Shown: positions 35,904 to 45,277, numbered from the stretch's first letter. The stretch is DNA of 56,653 nt from an uncultured Cytophagales bacterium (GCA_938039675.1 CALHUI010000018.1:1-56653), one strand, 5' to 3'. The notes: generated by a model from the letters alone, not told the origin. A program made the numbers and translations.

Positions 35904-36779
35904 ATGGATACGGCATTTATTTCGGGCGTTCTTTTTCCTGCCATTCTGGCGGTACTGATGTTGGGCATGGGTATGACGCTCAGCCCTGCAGATTTTAAGC
36001 GTGTAGCTGTTTTGCCGAAGGCAGCATTGGCAGGGTTGGCAAGCCAAGTGTTGCTCTTGCCGCTGCTCGGCTGGCTGATTGTGAGCGTGTGGCAATTGCC
36101 AACGGTTATTGCCGTAGGGGTGATGATAATAGCTGCCTGCCCGGGCGGTGCTACTTCTAACCTGATTACCTATTTTGCACGCGGCGATGTGGCACTGTCC
36201 ATTACGCTCACGGCGCTTTCCAGTGTCGTAACAGTTTTCTCTATCCCATTGATTATCAATGTTTCACTTGCTCATTTTACGGGTGAGGGACAGGAAATCC
36301 AATTGCCCGTTGTCAAAACTATTATTCAAATCATTACCCTGACTGCCCTGCCCGTGAGCATCGGTATGTTAATTAACGGGCTGTTTCCGCGCTTTGCCCG
36401 TTGGTTTGAAAAGCCGATGAGTTGGATTTCTGCCCTGTTCATCATATTAGCAGTGGCATTGATTGTGGTTGTGATTCAGCAACGGGGCAGTGTTTGGGAT
36501 TTTATTGCACAGGCAGGTCCGGTAGTGCTGGTACTGAATCTGGCATCGCTTACCTTGGGTTTTGTGATAGGGAAAATACTTCAACTGCCTTTTAGTCAGT
36601 CAATCACTATATCCATAGAAACAGGTATTCAAAACGGCACATTAGGCATTACGATAGCTTCCAGTCCCTTTCTGCTCAACCGCCCCGAAATGGCGGTGCC
36701 CGCAGCGGTTTATGGCATTACCATGTGCATAACGGGTGTGGCTGCTATCTGGTTTTTTCGTCGGCAGGCAACCCGTTAG
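35904..36779 (+). CDS. bile acid:sodium symporter family (BASS) transporter
   Basis: The 291-residue protein has nine or ten membrane helices and the BASS signatures: GMGMTLSPADFKRV early, AACPGGATSNLITYFARGD (the sodium/substrate crossing motif) and a second crossover with ETGIQNGTLGITIAS. Members carry organic anions with sodium; in bacteria substrates include pantoate, pyruvate and sterol-like acids. The gene stands alone. Confidence 0.92.
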   Translation: MDTAFISGVLFPAILAVLMLGMGMTLSPADFKRVAVLPKAALAGLASQVLLLPLLGWLIVSVWQLPTVIAVGVMIIAACPGGATSNLITYFARGDVALSITLTALSSVVTVFSIPLIINVSLAHFTGEGQEIQLPVVKTIIQIITLTALPVSIGMLINGLFPRFARWFEKPMSWISALFIILAVALIVVVIQQRGSVWDFIAQAGPVVLVLNLASLTLGFVIGKILQLPFSQSITISIETGIQNGTLGITIASSPFLLNRPEMAVPAAVYGITMCITGVAAIWFFRRQATR

Positions 36780-36823
36780 CTTGAAAGCAGATTTGAAATT
36801 TTGGCACTCTTTCCAAAACGTGT

Positions 36824-37726
36824 CTACCTAAAATTATCTACCTTTCTGTATGCCTCTATCAAAGCTCGCTCCCCTTCTTTGCCGGGCTTGGCATTGCCGT
36901 GCTCCATGCCTAAAATACCTTTGTAGCCTTTTTCGTAGATGTATTTGAACACTTGCTGATAGTTAATTTCACCTGTAGTAGGCTCTTTTCGGCCGGGATT
37001 ATCGCCAATTTGGATATAGCCGATTTCGTCCCAGCAAAGCTCCATGTTGCTGATAATATGCCCCTCGTTGCGCTGCATGTGGTAGATATCGTACAAAATT
37101 TTGCATGACGGACTTTTAACTGCCTTGCAAATCATGTAGGCTTGGTCGGAGTTGCGCAAGAACAGGTCTGGCGTATCGCTAAGCGGCTCGAGAACCATGA
37201 CTATACCGTGCGGTTCCAAAATATCAACGGCGCGGCGCAGGGTATCTATTACGTTTGCTGTCTGGATGCCGATAGGCAAGCGACGCTCAAAATATCCCGG
37301 TACTACCGTTACCCACTTGGCATTGACGCGTTTGGCGGCTGCTACAACTGCCTGACAGGTTTTAAGGAAGTTATCGCGAAATTCGGGCTTGCCTGTGGTG
37401 AGTGAGGTTTTCCAATTGTCGCCGCCGTCAATGACAAAAACGCCCATTTGCATGTTTAATTTGGCAAGGGCTTCACCTATTTTCACTTGTTCCGATGCAG
37501 GGCGTTGCAATAAACCGTTATCTTCCAGTGCGGTAAATCCTTCTTCTGCCATAAATTTCAGTTGCTCAATCAGGTCTTTGCCTGCGTGTTGCTCAAACAT
37601 GCCGAAATGGGGGGCATAGTTCAAATTAAACTTATGTTTGGCAGCGGCACCAAACGATTGGGAAGCCAAAACAGAAAGAGCTGTTCCTGCAACTGTTGTT
37701 TTAATGACAAAATCACGTCGTTTCAT
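36824..37726 (-). CDS. Tat-exported TIM-barrel protein, hydroxypyruvate isomerase-like
   Basis: The 300-residue product from ATG 37726 starts MKRRDFVIKTTVAGTALSVL, a twin-arginine signal cut near SFGA. The rest is an AP-endonuclease-2/xylose-isomerase-like TIM barrel: LNYAPHFGMFEQHAGKD, the acidic ligand in VMVLEPLS, the YDIYHMQRNEG and the QIGDNPGR segments, and a final GMEH. These fit hydroxypyruvate isomerase relatives, which rearrange small hydroxy-carbonyls or sugars; substrate unknown. A longer frame to 37804 lies before the signal peptide. Confidence 0.87.
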   Translation of the reverse strand: MKRRDFVIKTTVAGTALSVLASQSFGAAAKHKFNLNYAPHFGMFEQHAGKDLIEQLKFMAEEGFTALEDNGLLQRPASEQVKIGEALAKLNMQMGVFVIDGGDNWKTSLTTGKPEFRDNFLKTCQAVVAAAKRVNAKWVTVVPGYFERRLPIGIQTANVIDTLRRAVDILEPHGIVMVLEPLSDTPDLFLRNSDQAYMICKAVKSPSCKILYDIYHMQRNEGHIISNMELCWDEIGYIQIGDNPGRKEPTTGEINYQQVFKYIYEKGYKGILGMEHGNAKPGKEGERALIEAYRKVDNFR

Positions 37727-37822
37727 GGGTTTGCGCTGAATTTGGGAATACTGTCCACTTTTAAATATGGCAGATAAATTTTCCGCAATAAAGATACGTA
37801 ACAAATGCAGCGCACCAAACGG

Positions 37823-38106
37823 CTACGGCGTTTTCACGATTTTTTGGGTGAAGTAATACCGCTTGTCAAAATTGTTGGCAGCTTGCGGGAATAAGGCAAA
37901 GGGTTGGCGGGCATGGATGCCGTCTCTGCGTCCGCCGATGATGAGACACCTGCCCTCATGCTGTGCAAAAGCATAAGAATGGATGCCCGGCAGGTTGGGA
38001 ATGGTAACAGGTTCTACAAAACGCTGTAACCGAAAGTATTTTGTCCTTGCACGCCGTAGCCTGTAAGCCCAAAAAAACATGCAATCATCAAAAAATATGG
38101 TCGCAT
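37823..38106 (-). pseudogene. truncated, frameshifted remnant of a kelch-type secreted protein
   Basis: From ATG 38106 a good signal peptide is read (MRPYFLMIACFFGLTGYG, then VQGQ) and stops after about 30 codons. The neighbouring frame then carries EPVTIPNLPGIHSYAFAQHE followed by IGGRRDGIHARQPF, the opening of Bacteroidota kelch-like secreted proteins. That frame ends at 37823 after about 60 residues, far short of the family's several hundred. So there is one frameshift near 38020 plus loss of most of the gene. Confidence 0.6.
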
Positions 38107-38169
38107 ATTTTCTGATTTAAGTGAGTGAACAGTTTAAAACTAACTTAATTTGAATCCGCTCACGGGGTC

Positions 38170-38215
38170 TTCGACCGCTGTCAGGAATTCGGAAAAGCCT
38201 GTTAGCCGTCACAAG
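38170..38215. repeat. copy of the 46-bp palindromic intergenic repeat
   Basis: The 46 bases align without gaps to 45961-46006 at 35 of 46 positions. They contain CCGCTGTCAGG and CCTGTTAGCCG, a near-palindrome that could form a hairpin. It sits before apbE. Confidence 0.6.
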
Positions 38216-38268
38216 TGCCAACAGCGCTTTAAAACGTTTCATTTTATTGACTTCAATTTTGAGCAAAG

Positions 38269-39225
38269 ATGGGAAAAATGCCTCGCACGAAAAGTAACTT
38301 TGGTTGCATAATCGGCTGTATGCTGTGGGCAGTTTTGCCAAGTACAAGCCGCGCCCAAGCATTTGTTTTTGAACACGGGCAAATGGGAACGCTGTTTCGC
38401 ATCCAAATTATTGCCGATGACAGCACCCGCGCGGCAGCAGCGGCAAAAGCAGCCTTTGAGCTGTTGGATTCGCTCAACCTCATTATGAGCGACTACCGCT
38501 CAGACAGCGAACTCAACCGCCTTTCCGCTACGGCAGGCAGCGGGCAACGGGTGGCGGTAAGCCCCACGCTGTGGGAAGTGCTGCAACAGGCGCAAGAAAT
38601 TTCAAAACTTACTGACGGGGCGTTTGATGTCAGCATCGGTGCGCTGACGCAACTCTGGCGGCGTGGCGTGCGCCAAAAAGAACTGCCCGACCCACAGCGA
38701 TTAAAGGCAGCCCTTGCCGCCACGGGCTACTGCTATATCCGCCTCTACCCCAAAGAACGCAAGGTCAAACTCACCCGCAAAGGCATGAAGTTAGACCTCG
38801 GCGGCATTGCCAAAGGCTATGCTAATGCGCAAATGCAGCAAGTTTTGCGGCAATACGGCTTCCGAAAAACCCTGATTGAGGGCGGCGGCGACCTGCTGGC
38901 AGGCGATGCCCCCGACGGCACAAACGGCTGGCGCGTAATGCTCGGCAGCGATACGGTCAGTTTGCAAGGGTCAGCACTTGCCACCTCGGGCGATGATTTT
39001 CGCTTTATAGAAATTGGCGGGCAGCGCTATTCGCACATCATCAACCCGCGCACAGGCACAGGCGTAACGCACCGCACGCGGGTATCGGTCATGTGCAGCA
39101 ATGCCGCCCTCGCCGATGCGCTTTCATCTGCCTTTTCAGTCATTGGTGAAAGTAAAAGCCGCCGATATGCCCCTCGCTTGCAGCGAAAATATGATTTTGC
39201 GTTGGTTTGGCATTTGAATTGGTAA
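38269..39225 (+). CDS. apbE: FAD:protein FMN transferase
   Basis: The 318-residue product has a signal peptide (to SRAQA) and the ApbE fold: FEHGQMGTLFRIQI at the start, SDYRSDSELNRL, DLGGIAKGYANAQ (the flavin-binding core), EGGGDLLAG, and the metal-binding HIINPRTG. ApbE enzymes attach FMN covalently to a threonine in periplasmic redox proteins such as NqrB/C or RnfG. The target here is not in the window. It has higher GC than the flanking sequence. Confidence 0.92.
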   Translation: MGKMPRTKSNFGCIIGCMLWAVLPSTSRAQAFVFEHGQMGTLFRIQIIADDSTRAAAAAKAAFELLDSLNLIMSDYRSDSELNRLSATAGSGQRVAVSPTLWEVLQQAQEISKLTDGAFDVSIGALTQLWRRGVRQKELPDPQRLKAALAATGYCYIRLYPKERKVKLTRKGMKLDLGGIAKGYANAQMQQVLRQYGFRKTLIEGGGDLLAGDAPDGTNGWRVMLGSDTVSLQGSALATSGDDFRFIEIGGQRYSHIINPRTGTGVTHRTRVSVMCSNAALADALSSAFSVIGESKSRRYAPRLQRKYDFALVWHLNW

Positions 39226-39411
39226 TTTGATGTGAATTATTTGCTAGCTTGGTAACCGGTGCACTTTGTGTTAAAAAACCAAAATCAAACATTGGCACAA
39301 AGATGCGTATCTTTGGATTGTACTTTTCCAATATTTCATCACATAATTTCCGTCGTTTTAGCCTGCTCAAATAGCTGCTCAGGCAGTACAAGTCGCAAAA
39401 TAAATAAAAAA

Positions 39412-39431
39412 CTCCCACAGAGTTGCGGGAG
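39412..39431 (-). terminator. intrinsic terminator after sufB
   Basis: On the minus strand CTCCCGCA pairs with TGTGGGAG (one G-U pair) around a four-base loop, followed by a T-rich tail from the A-rich stretch 39397-39411. It is about 37 bases after the sufB stop. Confidence 0.8.
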
Positions 39432-39468
39432 GTGTAATTATTCAGAAAACATGCTCAGAAACAAAGGA

Positions 39469-40914
39469 TTAACCTACGCTGCCCTCCAAACTGATGGCAA
39501 GCAATTTTTGCGCTTCTACGGCAAACTCCATCGGCAACTGGTTCAATACCTCTTTGCAATAGCCATTTACAATTAAGGCTACGGCTTCTTCGGTATTAAT
39601 GCCACGCTGGTTGCAGTAAAAAATTTGGTCTTCGCCGATTTTTGAAGTAGTGGCTTCGTGCTCTACTTTGGCAGTTTTGTTTTCAACCTCAATGTAAGGG
39701 AAAGTATGTGCACCGCACTTGTCGCCCAACAGCAGAGAGTCGCACTGGGAGAAATTGCGGGCATTCTCCGCACGCTTACTGATTTGTACTAATCCGCGAT
39801 AGGAATTTTGGCTATGTCCGGCAGAAATACCTTTGGAGACAATGCGGCTGCGGGTGTTTTTGCCAATGTGAATCATTTTAGTACCTGTATCGGCTTGCTG
39901 GCGGTTGTTGGTAATGGCTACCGAATAAAATTCACCTACCGAATTGTCGCCTTTCAGGATACAACTTGGATATTTCCAAGTAATGGCAGAACCTGTTTCT
40001 ACTTGCGTCCATGAAATTTTTGAATTATCGCCTAAGCAGATACCGCGTTTGGTTACGAAGTTGTAAATGCCGCCTCTGCCTTCTTTATCGCCCGGATACC
40101 AGTTCTGAACGGTTGAATATTTTACCTCAGCATCTTTCATCGCTACAATCTCTACTACTGCGGCGTGCAGTTGGTTATCATCGCGCATGGGAGCGGTGCA
40201 ACCTTCCAAATAGCTAACGTAAGAAGCCTCGTCGGCAATTATCAGCGTGCGCTCGAACTGCCCCGTATTGGCTGCATTGATGCGGAAGTAGGTAGAAAGT
40301 TCCATCGGGCAACGCACGCCTTTGGGGATATAGCAGAACGAACCGTCGCTAAACACGGCAGAGTTCAAGGATGCATAATAGTTGTCGTTTACGGGCACCA
40401 CCGAACCGATGTACTTGCGCACCAATTCAGGATGCTCACGAATGGCTTCGCTCATAGAGCAGAAAATAATACCCAACTCGGCCAGTGTTTCTTTGAAGGT
40501 AGTAGCTACCGAAACGCTGTCAATCACCGCATCAATAGCAACCCCCGTGAGGCGCTTTTGCTCGGAAAGGGATATGCCGAGCTTCTCGAAAGTTGCCAGC
40601 AACTCAGGGTCTACTTCGTCTAAACTGTTGTATTTCGCTTTTTTCTTGGGTGCAGAATAGTAGATAATATCGTTGAAATCCACCTGTGGATAGCTAACAT
40701 TTGGCCATTTCGGTTCTTTCATGGTCAACCACTGGCGATATGCTTTCAAACGCCATTCAGTCATCCATTCCGGCTCTTCTTTTTTGGCAGAGATGAAGCG
40801 GATAATGTCTTCGCTCAATCCTTTGGGAGCTTCTTCAGTCTCAAAATTGCTGACAAAGCCGTATTTATATTCCGAATTGGTGAATTCTTCTAAAATCTGA
40901 TTGCTCTGATTCAT
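39469..40914 (-). CDS. sufB: Fe-S cluster assembly protein SufB
   Basis: The 481-residue product (from ATG 40914) is SufB, the scaffold of the SUF system. It is recognisable from [71 protein letters not shown] and [21 protein letters not shown], with the conserved Cys/Glu sites. It works with SufC and SufD to build [Fe-S] clusters. Neither partner is adjacent, because the genes upstream and downstream run divergently or convergently. The longer frame to 41019 has no conserved content. Confidence 0.95.
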   Translation of the reverse strand: MNQSNQILEEFTNSEYKYGFVSNFETEEAPKGLSEDIIRFISAKKEEPEWMTEWRLKAYRQWLTMKEPKWPNVSYPQVDFNDIIYYSAPKKKAKYNSLDEVDPELLATFEKLGISLSEQKRLTGVAIDAVIDSVSVATTFKETLAELGIIFCSMSEAIREHPELVRKYIGSVVPVNDNYYASLNSAVFSDGSFCYIPKGVRCPMELSTYFRINAANTGQFERTLIIADEASYVSYLEGCTAPMRDDNQLHAAVVEIVAMKDAEVKYSTVQNWYPGDKEGRGGIYNFVTKRGICLGDNSKISWTQVETGSAITWKYPSCILKGDNSVGEFYSVAITNNRQQADTGTKMIHIGKNTRSRIVSKGISAGHSQNSYRGLVQISKRAENARNFSQCDSLLLGDKCGAHTFPYIEVENKTAKVEHEATTSKIGEDQIFYCNQRGINTEEAVALIVNGYCKEVLNQLPMEFAVEAQKLLAISLEGSVG

Positions 40915-40950
40915 ATGTTTCCGGTGGAACAATAAAGTGGTATGAATACG

Positions 40951-40958
40951 CAAATATA
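40951..40958 (-). promoter_or_regulatory. -7 element of sufB
   Basis: On the minus strand TATATTTG lies 37 bases before the sufB ATG, inside a very AT-rich stretch. A TTG at ideal spacing was not found, so regulation by an activator is possible. Confidence 0.45.
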
Positions 40959-41054
40959 CTAACAAACAATTATTTAAAATTGTTCTAAATACAAGTAAAA
41001 CAAAAAAATTCGTTGACAAACAATTGCGAATAGATTCGGGTTAATTGCTTAATT

Positions 41055-41088
41055 TTGAAGGCTTAGTATTATTCGACCCGTAATTTTG
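41055..41088 (+). promoter_or_regulatory. promoter of the ferredoxin-NADP reductase-like gene
   Basis: TTG at 41055-41057 and TAATTTTG at 41081-41088 are 23 bases apart, at the upper end of the Bacteroidota spacing. The start would lie near 41095, 16 bases before the ATG. Confidence 0.55.
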
Positions 41089-41110
41089 AAAAAATTGTAA
41101 TTCATTACAC

Positions 41111-42175
41111 ATGAAACAGTACAACCTCAAAGTAAAAGATATTACTCAGGAGACTGAAGATACCGTAACACTGCATCTCAAGCAACCGCTTTTCAGCAAA
41201 ATCAAATACAAACCCGGGCAATTTTTGACCCTCATACTCACTATTAATGGTAAAAGTGTGCGCCGTGCTTACTCCATGAGCAGCTCTCCGCACGTAGATG
41301 AAACCCTGTCCGTGTCTATCAAGCGTGTGGAAGGCGGGCTGGTTTCCAACTATGTGAACGACCACATCAAAGTTGGCGACTATGTGGATATTTTAGAGCC
41401 CATGGGCAATTTCTTCTTGGAGCCCGACAAGAATTTAAAGCGGCATATCGTGCTGTTTGGCAGTGGCAGCGGCATTACCCCGCTGATGTCTATTGCCAAA
41501 AGTGTACTGCTGATAGAGCAACAGAGCGTCGTGTCGCTGATTTACGGCAATAAAACGATGGAAACGGTCATTTTCCGCCAAAAATTGGAGGAAATGCAGA
41601 AGAAATACGGTGAGCGCTTCAAAGTTGTTCATGTGTTGAGTCGCGCCGAGAATAACGACTGGCACGGCTATAAAGGGCGGATAGATAAAACGCTGGCCAT
41701 CAATGTTTTAAACCTGCTTCCTAAGTTTGATGCCGATAAAACCGAGTACTTTATGTGCGGGCCTGAGGGAATGATGGACCAAGTAATGGAGGCATTGCAT
41801 TACCTCAAAGTACCTAAAGAACGCATCCACCGTGAAAGTTTTTTCAGCCCCGTTGCCGAAGAAGCCAAAGACGAGGCCGCACTGAAAGCCTCAGGCATTA
41901 CCGAGCAGCAGGTTACTGTTATTCTGGATGGCGACGAGTATCAGGTAACGGTTAAGCCTACACAATCTATTTTGGATGCAGCGTTGGATGCAGGCATAGA
42001 CATGCCTTACTCTTGCCAAAGCGGCCTTTGCACAGCCTGTCGCGGCCGGAGAAAATCGGGTGAAGTGAAAATGGACGAAGACGAAGGTCTTTCAGAAACC
42101 GAAATTAAGGAAGGCTACGTACTCACCTGCGTATCGCATCCGCTTAGCGAAAATGTGGTAATAGAAATCGGATAA
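41111..42175 (+). CDS. FAD/2Fe-2S NAD(P)H oxidoreductase, PaaE/HmpX-like
   Basis: The 354-residue protein has three domains: an FAD-binding barrel with RRAYSMSSSP, an NAD(P)-binding fold with LFGSGSGITPLMS and the CGPEGM motif, and a C-terminal plant-type ferredoxin domain with Cys302, Cys307, Cys310 and Cys340 (CQSGLCTAC..TC). It moves electrons between NAD(P)H and an iron-sulfur acceptor or oxygenase. PaaE of phenylacetate-CoA epoxidase has this layout, but no paa genes are near, so its partner is unknown. It is a single-gene transcript with a clear terminator. Confidence 0.9.
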   Translation: MKQYNLKVKDITQETEDTVTLHLKQPLFSKIKYKPGQFLTLILTINGKSVRRAYSMSSSPHVDETLSVSIKRVEGGLVSNYVNDHIKVGDYVDILEPMGNFFLEPDKNLKRHIVLFGSGSGITPLMSIAKSVLLIEQQSVVSLIYGNKTMETVIFRQKLEEMQKKYGERFKVVHVLSRAENNDWHGYKGRIDKTLAINVLNLLPKFDADKTEYFMCGPEGMMDQVMEALHYLKVPKERIHRESFFSPVAEEAKDEAALKASGITEQQVTVILDGDEYQVTVKPTQSILDAALDAGIDMPYSCQSGLCTACRGRRKSGEVKMDEDEGLSETEIKEGYVLTCVSHPLSENVVIEIG

Positions 42176-42196
42176 TTATTTGATTACCAATATGTT

Positions 42197-42229
42197 AAAT
42201 CCTAAGGGTAAGGCTTTCCCTTAGGATTT
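42197..42229 (+). terminator. intrinsic terminator after the reductase gene
   Basis: AAATCCTAAGGG (42197-42208) pairs perfectly with CCCTTAGGATTT (42218-42229) around a nine-base loop and runs into TTTTTTG. It is 21 bases after the stop. Confidence 0.9.
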
Positions 42230-42679
42230 TTTGTTTGACGCCGAACAATCGGGCAACGACTTTTCGGGCATGTAACCTATGGTTTAAAGCCTACCAAATG
42301 GCATCTTTAACAGTGGCAAACAGGGTTTCGGCTGTCGGCTTGCTGTTGGAGTAGTAATGTTATATTTCCCTGTTGATACTTGCTGCAAATGCCTGCAAGA
42401 CCGATTCTAGAGCAGTGTAATAGCTTTCTTCGCATTCTGTCTTGTCAAAAATTGCTTACAAACAGGTTAGAATCATTGCCGACAAGTATTTATTTATTAT
42501 ATAGTGTGTATCTTATTGACTTGCACAAATAAAGATTCTTTGCCAATGTTCCGACTTGTGGGGGCAGCGTACTTGCATTGTTCGAGGTTTGTGCTGTAAG
42601 ATAATTTTTTCTAAAACAAATAAACAAGTTTAAATATATATATATTTACATCTGAAAATGACTGCTATTACAGAATCTT
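42230..42679. other. gene-free region with a possible gene remnant
   Basis: No intact gene is present. On the minus strand, 42455 to 42291 reads as 55 codons with one in-frame stop (TAA, complement of 42360-42362); the text (FDKTECEESYYTALESVL, then HYYSNSKPTAETLFATV) looks protein-like and may be the tail of a lost gene. Near 42636-42651 is an AT-dinucleotide run just upstream of the cytochrome gene. No promoter with a good consensus was seen. Confidence 0.4.
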
Positions 42680-43738
42680 ATGGAAAATCAAGACTGGCTG
42701 CGTCGCTGGAGTACGGCAACTTATCAACTCACAGCACTGATTATCATTGTGTTGGTATTTTTCTTGGTTCAGATTTGGTTCTTATTGAATCCGCCTGCGC
42801 CCAAACAAGATTTAACCAATCATCCTTTCTTACAACAGGCTGCTGAGAATCCGGTAACTACGGTAGCAGTGGCGGCACTGTGGCAAGCACCTGACATCGG
42901 CAGTTTACCTGCCAATGAATCGGGGGACAGCATCCGCTACGGCCGAGAACTGATTGCCAACACAGCGGCTTATTTCGGCCCTAAAGGTTCGCTGGGGCAT
43001 ATTACTAACGGTATGAACTGTCAAAACTGCCATTTGGACGCAGGTACACGCCCTTGGGGCAATAATTACGGTGCTGTTTGGAGTAATTATCCTAAGTTTC
43101 GTACGCGCTCCGGCAGCATAGAAACAGTGGAAAAGCGTATCAATGATTGCTTTGAACGCAGCCTAAACGGCAAGCCCCTACCCGAAGACAGCAAAGAAAT
43201 GAAAGCCATTGTTGCTTACATGCGCTGGCTGGGGCAAGGCTTGCCCAAAGGCAAAGTTCCCGAAGGCAGCGGCATTATAGAACTGCCCTACATAGACCGT
43301 GCGGCAGACCCCGTAGCTGGGAAGAAACTCTACGAACAGAAGTGCACTGTTTGTCATCAAAAAGACGGTCAGGGGGTACTGGCTTCTGACGGCAAAACCT
43401 ATACCTATCCGCCGTTGTGGGGCGAGCACAGCTACAATGTCAGTGCAGGTTTGTATCGCCTTTCCCGTCTGGCCGGCTACTTGAAAGCCAATATGCCGCT
43501 CGGTGCAACTTGGGAAAAGCCGCAATTAACCGATGAAGAAGCATGGGATATTGCTGCTTATGTCAACTCTATGCCGCGCCCCGAAAAACGTTTTGCCGGC
43601 GACTGGCCTGACATCAGCAAAAAGCCGATAGACCATCCGTTTGGCCCTTTTGCCGACTCTTTTAGCGAAAAACAGCATAAGTATGGTCCTTTTCGCCCTA
43701 TCAAAAACTGGTACAAGCAGCAAAATGAGAAAAAATAG
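42680..43738 (+). CDS. membrane-anchored diheme cytochrome c, TsdA-like
   Basis: The 352-residue protein has one N-terminal membrane helix (about 17-36), then two cytochrome c domains: CQNCH (Cys114, Cys117, His118) and CTVCH (Cys222, Cys225, His226). The first is followed by RINDCFERSLNG with Cys157, at the position of the unusual Cys heme ligand of thiosulfate dehydrogenase TsdA, and the second by NMPLG with Met272. TsdA oxidises thiosulfate to tetrathionate or reduces the latter. An OprD-like porin gene follows. Substrate is inferred; other SoxA/DHOR-like roles are possible. Confidence 0.8.
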   Translation: MENQDWLRRWSTATYQLTALIIIVLVFFLVQIWFLLNPPAPKQDLTNHPFLQQAAENPVTTVAVAALWQAPDIGSLPANESGDSIRYGRELIANTAAYFGPKGSLGHITNGMNCQNCHLDAGTRPWGNNYGAVWSNYPKFRTRSGSIETVEKRINDCFERSLNGKPLPEDSKEMKAIVAYMRWLGQGLPKGKVPEGSGIIELPYIDRAADPVAGKKLYEQKCTVCHQKDGQGVLASDGKTYTYPPLWGEHSYNVSAGLYRLSRLAGYLKANMPLGATWEKPQLTDEEAWDIAAYVNSMPRPEKRFAGDWPDISKKPIDHPFGPFADSFSEKQHKYGPFRPIKNWYKQQNEKK

Positions 43739-43921
43739 CGCGGGTCTTCGGAGAGCGGTAGCAGTAATGTTGTTTTTGCCTATGGCTGTCTTTAAGCAGT
43801 ATCGCTTGGAGCGAATATATTGGAAGCGCAGGATGTTCCAATGGAATTTCTGCACAACCGCGCCGACATGCACCTTATTGACTTTATGGTGCGCTACAAA
43901 TTCCACCAGTATACTAATTAA
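43727..43921 (+). pseudogene. possible frameshifted small secreted protein
   Basis: ATG 43727 overlaps the end of the cytochrome gene and begins a signal-like sequence (MRKNSAGLRRAVAVMLFLPM). A second frame covers the downstream part and ends in ADMHLIDFMVRYKFHQYTN at a TAA (43919-43921), four bases before the porin ATG. A shift of frame around 43790 would join them. I do not recognise the family, and the open frame could be accidental. Confidence 0.3.
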
Positions 43922-43924
43922 ACC

Positions 43925-45277
43925 ATGAAACAGTTTTTTACACTTGTAACTGCTTTTTTACTTGTGCTTTCCGCACAGGCAACACCTCCCGATACGCTGC
44001 AACATTTGTTGCGCAAAGGGAAATTTGAAGTGCAGGCGAGAACCTTCTTCATGGCAACCATCAATGAGGGAAGCCTGAAAGATTTTTATGCACTGGGTGC
44101 GGGCATTGGCAGCAGCTATGAAAGTCCGCGCTGGAAGGGCTTACAGCTAGCAGTTTCGGGGTTTGTGTGGGACAATCTAACATCATCTAACTTAGCGCCG
44201 CAAGCCAATGTAATTAATCGCTACGAAGTGGGGCTGTTTGACATCACCCGCCCCGACTATACGGGTACGCTTGCCCGTTTTGAGCACTTGCGGCTGATGT
44301 ATCACTACAAAAAGTCTTCTCTTATACTGGGGCGTATGTTGCTGAAAACGCCTTTTGTCAATCCGCAGGATGGCCGAATGCGCCCCAACATGCAAGAAGG
44401 CGTATGGTTAGACGTAAAAGGCAGAAGCAAGTTGAAAGGGCAGGGAGGCATACTCTGGGCGATGTCGCCGCGCTCTACCGAAAAATGGTACAGCATTACC
44501 GAAACCTTCGGCATTTATCCGCAGGCGCGAGCCATAACAGGCCGCCCGGCACAGTATGCGGGCAACATGCCCCGTCAGCCTCTGGCAATCGGGCAGTTAG
44601 CCTATGCACTTTCACCAAAGTCGGAAGCGCAGTTTTGGGCTTATTACATGCCCCAAACTTTCTACACGCAATTGCTGCAATGGGAAGGCAGCCGTAAGAA
44701 CACCACAGGCAAAAACGAATGGCTATGGGGCGTGCAATGGGCTTGGCAGCAAGGACTGGACACCCGTGAAAATATTACGCCCGAACAGCGCTATATGCCC
44801 CAAAATCACCGCGCATGGGTAGCTAGCGGACGCATTGGCCGCCGCATCGGCAAGCAGACTTTTACGCTGAACTACACCCACATCGGCGAAGGTGGGCAGT
44901 GGCTGTTCCCCCGCGAGTGGGGGCGCGACCCGTTCTACACCTTCATTCCCCGCGAGCGCAACGAAGGTTTTGCCAATACTCATGCCATTACGTTTAACTA
45001 CCAAACGGCTTTGACGCAAACGCTGCAAATGCAACTTTCTCTTGGCAACTATTCTGTCCCTTCGCCTACAAACGCAGCTCAAAACAAATACGCTATGCCT
45101 GATTATCAGCAGTTTAATATCCATTTGCAACACCGCCCGCAAGGATTTTGGAAAGGTCTGGAAATGGAATGGCTCTACATGATTAAAAACAATGCAGGCG
45201 AACTGACCAATGAGGCGTTTATCTTCAACAAAGTCAATATGCACCACATCAATTGGGTGATGAACTATCGGTTTTAA
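43925..45277 (+). CDS. OprD-like outer membrane porin
   Basis: The 450-residue product has a signal peptide (to SAQA), then a barrel with the OprD-type features: KGKFEVQARTFFMATINEG at the start, RMLLKTPFVNPQDGRM (the loop region between strands), and a final NWVMNYRF strand. Such porins take up small anions or carboxylates. It lies downstream of the TsdA-like cytochrome, so it may bring in that enzyme's substrate; this is an inference from position. Confidence 0.82.
   Translation: MKQFFTLVTAFLLVLSAQATPPDTLQHLLRKGKFEVQARTFFMATINEGSLKDFYALGAGIGSSYESPRWKGLQLAVSGFVWDNLTSSNLAPQANVINRYEVGLFDITRPDYTGTLARFEHLRLMYHYKKSSLILGRMLLKTPFVNPQDGRMRPNMQEGVWLDVKGRSKLKGQGGILWAMSPRSTEKWYSITETFGIYPQARAITGRPAQYAGNMPRQPLAIGQLAYALSPKSEAQFWAYYMPQTFYTQLLQWEGSRKNTTGKNEWLWGVQWAWQQGLDTRENITPEQRYMPQNHRAWVASGRIGRRIGKQTFTLNYTHIGEGGQWLFPREWGRDPFYTFIPRERNEGFANTHAITFNYQTALTQTLQMQLSLGNYSVPSPTNAAQNKYAMPDYQQFNIHLQHRPQGFWKGLEMEWLYMIKNNAGELTNEAFIFNKVNMHHINWVMNYRF

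Noticed and set aside
42636-42651. AT-dinucleotide run
   Set aside because: Too short to be a meaningful microsatellite and typical of AT-rich leaders in this group.
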